5,750 bases of DNA from positions 1 through 5,750 of the forward strand of contig JBCCFD010000492.1 in the NCBI GenBank assembly GCA_039029915.1. The letters run 5' to 3'. The notes beneath the pieces are model-generated. The model ran no database searches and had not been told where the DNA came from. It saw only the letters and a list, made by a program, of their open reading frames with translations. The position numbers and the translations under genes are program-made. Shown here piece by piece: positions 1-4,365 of the stretch (the stretch's first letter is position 1; every line of letters starts with the position of its first letter). This DNA comes from QQUD01 sp039029915 (GTDB lineage Bacteria > Chloroflexota > Anaerolineae > Promineifilales > Promineifilaceae).

Positions 1-620
1 TAAAAACTCATTTCAATCAGAGTTTGAAATCGGGTTAGCAATTTTAGGTCGGCTTTTTGTAGTTCCTTAGCGGCCGTTTCTGGTGACAATTGTTCTAGAA
101 AGTACCGCTTCGTATAGTTTAGCAACAGCAATAGATAGACTTCAATAAGTTGGAATTTATCGTTGCGTTTGCTGTAATATTCCTCATAGATTTTCTCAAA
201 TAGGTTAACTATGATACCCAAGTCTGCTTGGTTGATTTCAAAAGGAATAGATTTGTCGATTCTCAAAAAAGGAAACTCTTCTAAGAGTTCGTTGAAATAC
301 TTTGATTGTGTTATGAACTCTTGGGTAAACATAATGTAATACCCCTCCCAATCTGGAACAATATCCCATGACAAGATTTGAAAGGGTGAATTAAAAAAGA
401 GGGTGGTGCCGTTCGGAAAATTCTTATGATGCCCCGTATAGACGACGCCCTCCCCTTCGGCCTTAATAGCGATAGCATAGAATTCGTGGCGGAAGGGTTC
501 CATCACATGCACAACGGTTGGCATATTTTCCTCAAAGCTACGAATATCAATGTGAGGATGCTTTGGTTCAGATATATTGATTTTTTGGCAATAGTCTGCG
601 ATGGTTTTGAATTGGTGCAT
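1..620 (-). CDS. AraC-family transcriptional regulator, N-terminal part (C-terminus beyond left edge)
   Basis: This open frame starts at an ATG (618-620) on the minus strand and runs without a stop to the window edge, giving 206 residues. The protein begins MHQFKTIADYCQKINI and continues with blocks such as PKHPHIDIRSFEENM, FRHEFYAIAIKAEG, TLFFNSPFQILSWDI and DWEGYYIMFTQEF. These read like the cupin-type sensor domain of AraC regulators, especially Bacteroidota members that use nearly the same phrases. The helical linker (about residues 120-206) is present. The two helix-turn-helix motifs expected in the last ~100 residues lie outside the window, so DNA binding is inferred. No good Shine-Dalgarno precedes the ATG; upstream DNA is A/T-rich. 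It lies 119 bp downstream of the three-paralog unit on the same strand, and its target is unknown. Family call is fairly sure; effector unknown. Confidence 0.82.
   Translation of the reverse strand, partial: MHQFKTIADYCQKINISEPKHPHIDIRSFEENMPTVVHVMEPFRHEFYAIAIKAEGEGVVYTGHHKNFPNGTTLFFNSPFQILSWDIVPDWEGYYIMFTQEFITQSKYFNELLEEFPFLRIDKSIPFEINQADLGIIVNLFEKIYEEYYSKRNDKFQLIEVYLLLLLNYTKRYFLEQLSPETAAKELQKADLKLLTRFQTLIEMSF
69..78. repeat. AACGGCCGTT palindrome, one-mismatch copy
   Basis: Reads AGCGGCCGTT. It lies within the AraC-type gene, where it encodes part of E-T-A-A-K on the minus strand. Confidence 0.5.
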
Positions 621-709
621 TCTTAATTTGGTAATTGAAAAAAAATTTACTTGTGGATTCCAAAATACTTCTTCTATTTTTAGATATCGAAAGGCGTTTA
701 GAATAAGAG

Positions 710-723
710 ATTTCAACTGAAAT
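710..723. repeat. Short dyad, possible operator
   Basis: ATTTCA and TGAAAT form a perfect 6-bp inverted repeat separated by AC. It sits 90 bp upstream of the AraC-type start codon and 16 bp beyond the stop of the last small paralog. Its size and position would suit a regulator binding site for the AraC-type gene, but A/T-rich DNA yields such dyads by chance. The rest of the 621-739 spacer is A/T-rich; I see no convincing terminator or -35/-10 pair in it. Confidence 0.2.
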
Positions 724-739
724 TTGATTGATGGGCCTG

Positions 740-1138
740 TTAACTTCTCAAGAAATCTAAAACGGCCGTTTTTATCTTCTCAAAACTTGATTGCCGTAAA
801 GAAGTGGGGCGACGAAACCGAAGCGACCACCATTGTAAATCTGCTTTACCATCAGGCTCCCAGCCATCATTAGTCAGTTGAGACACCAAATCATTCAAAA
901 AATTCTGGTGTCTTTCTTCTAATGGGCGAGACTGTGAATTCATCTGATTGGCAACCGCAAAGGATGCTTTTTCAGACCGCCCAGCTACATACATTTCATT
1001 ACCGGAATTGGCAACAGCGACAAATTTAAACCAAAAAAGCGGAATACCATTCGTGTGCTTGGCACTCAATCGGCTTCCTCCTAAGAGGCGAACCTCAATT
1101 TTGCAACTGTCCCAATCGTCTTTCAATTTGTTTCCCAT
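740..1138 (-). CDS. Small uncharacterised protein, paralog 3 of 3
   Basis: A 132-residue soluble protein with no signal peptide or membrane segment, and no family I can name. It shares an ordered set of blocks with the two genes upstream: W9-x-x-C12-K-I, an aromatic strand F35-W-F-K-F39, YVAGRSEK (50-57), a helix ending in DGWEPDG (91-97), WW (103-104), FRRP (108-111) and a tail with SSFEKIK (117-123). The implied order of strand, strand, strand, helix, strand, with W near the start and GWE at the helix end, resembles DUF4177-like domains; that is inference. Its ATG follows the stop of the preceding gene after 3 bp and has no clear SD, so translational coupling is likely. A 14-bp palindrome containing AACGGCCGTT (759-772) encodes K-T-A-V in the tail. 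Function unknown. Confidence 0.8.
   Translation of the reverse strand: MGNKLKDDWDSCKIEVRLLGGSRLSAKHTNGIPLFWFKFVAVANSGNEMYVAGRSEKASFAVANQMNSQSRPLEERHQNFLNDLVSQLTNDGWEPDGKADLQWWSLRFRRPTSLRQSSFEKIKTAVLDFLRS
759..772. repeat. AACGGCCGTT palindrome, exact copy (14-bp palindrome)
   Basis: The exact 10-mer lies at 761-770 and the symmetry extends by two A/T pairs on each side. It encodes K-T-A-V in the tail of the third small paralog on the minus strand. Confidence 0.7.
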
Positions 1139-1141
1139 GTC

Positions 1142-1519
1142 TTAAGTGATGCTTAAAAGTGACTTTACCTTACTCATAAAGGATTTTTTGGGTTGTTCTG
1201 GTCTTCTAAACTGGTGCTCCCACCATGAAGCCCCTTTTTGCCCCAGTGATTCCCAGCCGTCCTGTTCAAGTTCTTGGAATAACATATTGAGTAAATTTTG
1301 GTCCCGACTTTGGATAGGTTTAGGGTCTTTAGCTATTAGACCGTGACTTGGATATGGAATCTTTTCTGATCGTCCGGCAACGTAGCTTTTATTTGCTGAT
1401 TGGGCACTAGCAAAAAATTGAAACCAAAAGTTTGGCGGGGCACCGCTGTCATTCCCTTTGCCGTCATGGATGACGAGGAGTTTGATTTCACAATATTCCC
1501 AATTTTCTTGATTATCCAT
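1142..1519 (-). CDS. Small uncharacterised protein, paralog 2 of 3
   Basis: A 125-residue paralog of its two neighbours. Shared blocks are W7-E-Y-C10-E-I, FWFQF (31-35), YVAGRSEK (46-53), a helix ending in QDGWESLG (86-93), WW (99-100), FRRP (104-107) and a basic amphipathic tail SFMSKVKSLL (113-122). The ATG lies inside the 3' end of the upstream gene with an 8-bp overlap (1512-1519), and no strong SD precedes it, so it is probably translated by coupling to that gene. Conservation lies in aromatic and charged surface-type residues rather than a catalytic triad, which suits a binding role better than an enzyme, but this is inference. No transmembrane segment is visible. Function unknown. Confidence 0.8.
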   Translation of the reverse strand: MDNQENWEYCEIKLLVIHDGKGNDSGAPPNFWFQFFASAQSANKSYVAGRSEKIPYPSHGLIAKDPKPIQSRDQNLLNMLFQELEQDGWESLGQKGASWWEHQFRRPEQPKKSFMSKVKSLLSIT

Positions 1520-1904
1520 TTTTACCGACCCAGATAGATTTTATTTTTTGAAAAAATGATAGGTTAGGTTGGGTTGGCCGCTTAAACGGCACTTCCCACC
1601 ATTCCCCGCTTACCTTACCGGTCTTCTGCCAACCTTCATCCTTTAATTTACGGATAAGTAGCTCAAAAATAGCCTGATGCTGAGCGATTTGAGGTTTAGG
1701 TTCAATGGAATTATAAGTCAAAGCTGGAAGAGGGACTTTTTCTGAGGCACCAGCTACATAACCTCGAGATTCTGTGTAGGCATAGGCAACAAATTTAAAC
1801 CAGTATTCTGGTGGACCACTAGCATTTTCAGTGAAGGTACGCGTACTATGAAAATATCGAACCTCGATTTTACAATAATCCCAACTTTGCACCTCGGATT
1901 CCAT
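1512..1904 (-). CDS. Small uncharacterised protein, paralog 1 of 3, first gene of the unit
   Basis: A 130-residue protein when started at the ATG at 1902-1904. This start is chosen because GGAGGT lies 5 nt upstream and the alignment with the two paralogs begins here. A longer frame from 1970 adds 22 residues that match neither paralog, and its ATG lies within a hairpin arm. Blocks: W8-D-Y-C11-K-I, YWFKF (34-38), GYVAGASEK (48-56, with Ala where the paralogs have Arg), a helix ending in KDEGW (88-92), WW (102-103), FKRP (107-110) and the tail SFFQKIKSIW (116-125). It heads a three-gene unit apparently made by tandem duplication and is divergent from the oxidoreductase gene. The layout is DUF4177-like; no function is assigned. 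Confidence 0.82.
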   Translation of the reverse strand: MESEVQSWDYCKIEVRYFHSTRTFTENASGPPEYWFKFVAYAYTESRGYVAGASEKVPLPALTYNSIEPKPQIAQHQAIFELLIRKLKDEGWQKTGKVSGEWWEVPFKRPTQPNLSFFQKIKSIWVGKNG

Positions 1905-1909
1905 AAAAC

Positions 1910-1915
1910 ACCTCC
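1910..1915 (-). promoter_or_regulatory. Strong ribosome binding site fixing the start at 1904
   Basis: On the minus strand this reads GGAGGT, with a 5-nt spacer before the ATG at 1904. It decides between this start and an upstream in-frame ATG at 1970. Confidence 0.8.
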
Positions 1916-1928
1916 AATTTCTTGCATT

Positions 1929-1957
1929 ATTATCCCTTTCTACGAAAATCCCGTCTA
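1929..1957 (-). promoter_or_regulatory. Candidate sigma70-type promoter for the three-paralog unit
   Basis: On the minus strand, TAGACG (1952-1957; 4 of 6 to TTGACA) is followed after exactly 17 bp by GATAAT (1929-1934; 5 of 6 to TATAAT). Transcription would start near 1922, giving a leader of about 18 nt that contains the SD. The perfect inverted repeat at 1961-1999 ends 3 bp upstream of the -35 box, centred about 58 bp from the predicted start, a position suited to an activator site. Confidence 0.5.
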
Positions 1958-1960
1958 GAG

Positions 1961-1999
1961 TACTCTTCATGGCAGTTGTTCAAACTGCCATGAAGAGTA
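1961..1999. repeat. Perfect 17-bp inverted repeat with 5-nt loop in the divergent control region
   Basis: TACTCTTCATGGCAGTT (1961-1977) and its exact reverse complement (1983-1999) flank the loop GTTCA. It lies between divergent units, so it cannot be a downstream terminator of either neighbour, and no T-run follows on the plus strand. It may be an operator or activator site, an RNA hairpin in the leader of the rightward transcript, or the trace of an inverted duplication. If transcribed rightward, the stem ends 3 nt before the GAGGAG ribosome site at 2003-2008. Confidence 0.85.
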
Positions 2000-2002
2000 A
2001 AC

Positions 2003-2008
2003 GAGGAG
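2003..2008 (+). promoter_or_regulatory. Ribosome binding site for a 14-codon leader frame
   Basis: GAGGAG is followed after 8 nt by the ATG at 2017. It is a better SD match than needed for chance and serves no other start, which is the main reason to take the small frame seriously. Confidence 0.5.
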
Positions 2009-2016
2009 AACGGAAA

Positions 2017-2061
2017 ATGAAAATATTTCCCACTGATTTATACAGCGGAGTCGGGATATGA
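2017..2061 (+). CDS. Possible leader peptide coupled to the oxidoreductase gene
   Basis: A 14-residue frame (MKIFPTDLYSGVGI) preceded by a well-placed GAGGAG. Its TGA overlaps the ATG of the next gene as ATGA (2058-2061), the classic geometry for translational coupling. An in-frame ATG further up (1990) would add nine residues and start inside the right arm of the hairpin. The peptide has no run of one amino acid, so classic attenuation by a charged tRNA is not suggested. A coding role is unproven; it may simply load ribosomes for the next gene. Confidence 0.4.
   Translation: MKIFPTDLYSGVGI
2047..2050 (+). promoter_or_regulatory. Ribosome binding site of the oxidoreductase gene
   Basis: GGAG lies 7 nt before the ATG at 2058. 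An in-frame TGA at 2034-2036 rules out a longer N-terminus. Confidence 0.6.
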
Positions 2062-3416
2062 AAACTGTGCAAATTCCCGCCCAATCGATCCCTGTTTATG
2101 CCGAAACAGACGTCCTTGTTGTGGGGAGCGGCCCTGGAGGACTTTCAGCCGCTATTGGCTGTGCTAGAACTGGTGTTGATACGATGCTCGTAGAGCGGTA
2201 CGGTTGCTTTGGCGGCAACTTAACTCACGTCGGTGTGGAAGGCATCGCATGGTACCGTCGTCCGGAAACGGTTGATGTCGAAGGCATCGGTATTGAGTTT
2301 GAAACGCGGGCCAAGGCTCAAAACGCCAGCTATGATGAACCTCAATCAACGAGCCAGGGGATTAATGCAGAGCTTTTTAAGGTGCTTGCTGACAATTGGG
2401 TGCAGGATGAAGGCATACGGCCGTTACTCCACGCAACGGCCGTTGATGTGCTGATCGATGACGACAAAATAACCGGTGTTGTGTTCCAAAGCAAAGAAGG
2501 GCGGTTTGCAGTTCTGGCCAAGCGCGTCATTGACGCGACGGGGGATGCCGATCTCGCCAAAATGGCCGGCGCACTCGTTGTCAAAACCCCCAAAGAGCAA
2601 ATGATGGCCGTCACCGTCATGTTCTCCTGTTCTGGTGTCGATAAAGCCCGCTTTTTAGAGTACGTTAGCGAAAATCCCATGAGCTACATGGATTGGGGAA
2701 AAGAGTGGGCTATTGAAACGGATGGCAAAGAAGACGATCTGTTTAGCCCTTATCTTGACAAGCCGTTTGAGCAGGCGCGTGCAGAAGGTTTGATTCCCGA
2801 AGGACTCAAGACGATTGGGGGAACGTGGAGCGGCATCAGCGATCGGGGGGATGCGACGTATCTCAACATGGTGCACATGGGTGGCTATGACGGTACCGAC
2901 GTGTGGGATTTGACCCGAGCTGAAATTGAAGGCCGCCGTCAGGCGATGCTGGCGATTCGGGCGCTCAACCACTTTGCACCCGGTTTTGAGAACGCGGGAT
3001 TGCGCAATTTTGGCATGACGCTGGGCATTCGAGATACGCGCAAGATTAACGGCCGTTATAACCTCACTGAAAAAGACGTTTGCAATCAGGCTCGTTTTGA
3101 TGATGCGATCGGGATATTTCCTGAGTTTATTGACGGATACGGCCGTCTTATTTTGCCAACCACCGGACGGTACTACCACGTGCCGTATGGTGCACTTGTC
3201 CCTCGTAAAATCGATAATTTACTAGTGGCTGGCCGCTCGATTGGTGGCGATCAAATCTCCCATGCGTCCGTTCGCAATATGATGTGCTGTACCGTAGCCG
3301 GACAGGGCGCAGGCGTTGCTGCCGCCATATCAATCAAAAACAACACTACAACTGCTGAAGTCAATATTTCCCGTGTACAGGAGGCGTTGAAACGGCAGGG
3401 GGTAAGAATTAGGTAG
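2058..3416 (+). CDS. FAD-dependent oxidoreductase (FAD_oxidored-type)
   Basis: A 452-residue soluble flavoprotein. The N-terminal Rossmann fold shows strand VLVVGSGPGG with the dinucleotide motif at 23-28 and the ribose-binding Glu at 46 (LVERYGCFGGN). The second family signature ATGDADLA lies at 160-167. Near the C-terminus, NLLVAGRSIGG (387-397) and GQGAG (415-419) match the closing FAD-contact segment. This order and length fit the FAD_oxidored group (PF12831-like), whose substrates vary widely, so the reaction is not assigned. Cys50 beside the flavin motif and Cys410-Cys411 are notable but of unknown meaning. It is the first full-length rightward gene, ahead of a CaiD-like crotonase and an ADP-forming acyl-CoA synthetase, so it probably oxidises or reduces an intermediate of the same catabolic route. 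Overlap with the small upstream frame suggests coupled translation. Confidence 0.88.
   Translation: MKTVQIPAQSIPVYAETDVLVVGSGPGGLSAAIGCARTGVDTMLVERYGCFGGNLTHVGVEGIAWYRRPETVDVEGIGIEFETRAKAQNASYDEPQSTSQGINAELFKVLADNWVQDEGIRPLLHATAVDVLIDDDKITGVVFQSKEGRFAVLAKRVIDATGDADLAKMAGALVVKTPKEQMMAVTVMFSCSGVDKARFLEYVSENPMSYMDWGKEWAIETDGKEDDLFSPYLDKPFEQARAEGLIPEGLKTIGGTWSGISDRGDATYLNMVHMGGYDGTDVWDLTRAEIEGRRQAMLAIRALNHFAPGFENAGLRNFGMTLGIRDTRKINGRYNLTEKDVCNQARFDDAIGIFPEFIDGYGRLILPTTGRYYHVPYGALVPRKIDNLLVAGRSIGGDQISHASVRNMMCCTVAGQGAGVAAAISIKNNTTTAEVNISRVQEALKRQGVRIR
2416..2425. repeat. AACGGCCGTT palindrome, one-mismatch copy
   Basis: Reads TACGGCCGTT, inside the oxidoreductase gene and only 9 bp before an exact copy. 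Confidence 0.5.
2434..2445. repeat. AACGGCCGTT palindrome, exact copy (12-bp palindrome)
   Basis: The exact 10-mer lies at 2435-2444, extended by a C/G pair. It encodes T-A-V in the oxidoreductase. Confidence 0.7.
3047..3058. repeat. AACGGCCGTT palindrome, exact copy (12-bp palindrome)
   Basis: The exact 10-mer lies at 3048-3057, extended by a T/A pair. Here it is read in another frame (N-G-R-Y), so the conserved object is the DNA word rather than a peptide. Confidence 0.7.
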
Positions 3417-3493
3417 TCAGTAAATCAGTCAGTTAGTAGGTCAGTTAATTCGTAAATGAGGCTGACAAACTGATAAACTGAGCAACTTAAATA
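3415..3493. repeat. Degenerate octamer array with inverted second half, in the oxidoreductase-crotonase spacer
   Basis: Most of the 96-bp spacer reads in steps of eight. The first half has five units: AGTCAGTA, AATCAGTC, AGTTAGTA, GGTCAGTT and AATTCGTA (3415-3454). The second half has four units on the opposite sense: CTGACAAA, CTGATAAA, CTGAGCAA and CTTAAATA (3462-3493). TCAGT-type and ACTGA-type segments can pair, so an mRNA from this spacer would fold into alternative hairpins. The first unit overlaps the oxidoreductase stop codon. The role is unknown; processing, stability or partial termination between the genes are possible. Confidence 0.6.
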
Positions 3494-3503
3494 CTAAAAG
3501 TAA

Positions 3504-3507
3504 GAGG
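3504..3507 (+). promoter_or_regulatory. Ribosome binding site of the CaiD-like gene
   Basis: GAGG lies 5 nt before the ATG at 3513 and supports that start. Confidence 0.6.
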
Positions 3508-3512
3508 AAATC

Positions 3513-4298
3513 ATGACCAACGATCCAATCAAAACCCGCCGTGAAGGGCGCATCCTTGAAGTTACGATTGACCGACCAAAAGCCAATGCGATTGATTTAG
3601 CCACCAGCCGCAACATGGGCGACATTTTTATGGCATTTAGAGACGATTCAGAGCTGCGTGTAGCCATTTTGAGGGCTGAAGGCGAAAAATTCTTCTGTCC
3701 CGGCTGGGACCTAAAAGCGGCAGCCGATGGAGATGCTGTCGATGGAGATTATGGCATTGGTGGCTTTGGCGGTTTGCAGGAGCTGGGTAATTTAAACAAG
3801 CCCGTTATCTGTGCTGTTAACGGAATCTGTTGCGGTGGGGGGCTGGAATTAGCCTTATCTTGCGACCTCATCTTAGCGTCAGATAATGCCACATTTGCCC
3901 TGCCCGAAATTAATTCTGGCACCGTGGCTGACGCCGCTTCCATCAAGCTGCCTAAGCGCATTCCTTACCACGTAGCGATGGATATGCTCTTAACCGGACG
4001 CTGGATTGACGCGGAAGAGGCATACCGCTGGGGCTTGCTGCGTGAAATTACGACCCCTGAAACATTGGTTGAGAAAACGTGGGAGCTAGCTCGTCTTCTA
4101 GAAAGCGGCCCGCCGCTCGTGCAGGCTGCCATCAAAGAGGTTGTGCGCGAAGCAGAAGATATGAAGTTCCAAGACGCCTTAAATCGCATTACGAAGCGAC
4201 AATTTTCCACCGTCGACACCCTTTACGGCAGCGAAGATAATCTCGAAGGCGCGCGCGCGTTTGCTGAAAAACGTCAGCCAGTCTGGAAAGGGAAATAA
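3513..4298 (+). CDS. Crotonase-family enoyl-CoA hydratase, CaiD-like (carnitinyl-CoA dehydratase type)
   Basis: This 261-residue protein has the length I recall for E. coli CaiD and shares long phrases with it: DRPKANAID (20-28), GWDLKAAA (64-71), FALPE (128-132) and the ending AEKRQPVWKGK. CaiD interconverts L-carnitinyl-CoA and crotonobetainyl-CoA in the cytosol. The two catalytic crotonase glutamates are present as E112 (GGGLELAL) and E132 (ALPE). The oxyanion hole is expected at W65 and G109. Two points differ from the E. coli enzyme as I recall it: Pro63 replaces Ala before GWD, and the loop after E132 reads SGTVADAAS instead of a G-[IT]-V-P-D-x-G-G type, one residue shorter. The substrate may therefore be another beta-hydroxyacyl-CoA. 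It lies 96 bp after the oxidoreductase gene and 67 bp before the acyl-CoA synthetase. Crotonase membership is very sure; carnitine specificity is not. Confidence 0.87.
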   Translation: MTNDPIKTRREGRILEVTIDRPKANAIDLATSRNMGDIFMAFRDDSELRVAILRAEGEKFFCPGWDLKAAADGDAVDGDYGIGGFGGLQELGNLNKPVICAVNGICCGGGLELALSCDLILASDNATFALPEINSGTVADAASIKLPKRIPYHVAMDMLLTGRWIDAEEAYRWGLLREITTPETLVEKTWELARLLESGPPLVQAAIKEVVREAEDMKFQDALNRITKRQFSTVDTLYGSEDNLEGARAFAEKRQPVWKGK

Positions 4299-4301
4299 TA
4301 T

Positions 4302-4349
4302 TGAATAGTGAGTGGTGAATGGGGACCCGAGTTTAAATTATCATTCACC
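4302..4349. repeat. Heptamer repeat with inverted copy in the crotonase-synthetase spacer
   Basis: Three tandem heptamers TGAATAG, TGAGTGG and TGAATGG occupy 4302-4322. CATTCACC (4342-4349) is the exact reverse complement of GGTGAATG (4314-4321), giving an 8-bp stem with a 20-nt loop. A T-rich stretch with six consecutive T (4357-4362) follows, so a weak terminator or attenuator is possible. The long loop and low GC make strong termination unlikely. The next gene's ATG lies 16 bp past the stem. Confidence 0.5.
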
Positions 4350-4365
4350 GTCTTAATTTTTTCGA

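Noticed and set aside
426..626. 66-codon plus-strand frame
   Set aside because: It lies antisense to the AraC-type sensor domain, which has a clear family resemblance on the minus strand.
948..1346. Two plus-strand frames of about 65 codons opposite the small paralogs
   Set aside because: The minus-strand frames show paralog conservation in order; the plus-strand products show none.
1905..1970. N-terminal extension of the first small paralog from the ATG at 1970
   Set aside because: The 22 extra residues have no match in the paralogs, the ATG lies in a hairpin arm upstream of the likely promoter, and a strong SD serves the ATG at 1904.
1961..1999. Reading the inverted repeat as a rho-independent terminator
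   Set aside because: Both flanking units run away from it and no T-run follows the stem on either strand.
2655..3179. 174-codon minus-strand frame inside the oxidoreductase gene
   Set aside because: It is antisense to a well-supported flavoprotein, with no recognisable domain; long antisense frames are common in GC-richer genes.
3414..3512. CRISPR array in the octamer spacer
   Set aside because: The repeats are 8 nt, degenerate and contiguous, without unique spacers.
4249..4260. Alternating GCGCGCGCGCGT tract, possible Z-DNA
   Set aside because: Only 12 bp, and fully explained by codons for G-A-R-A in the conserved C-terminal part of the crotonase.
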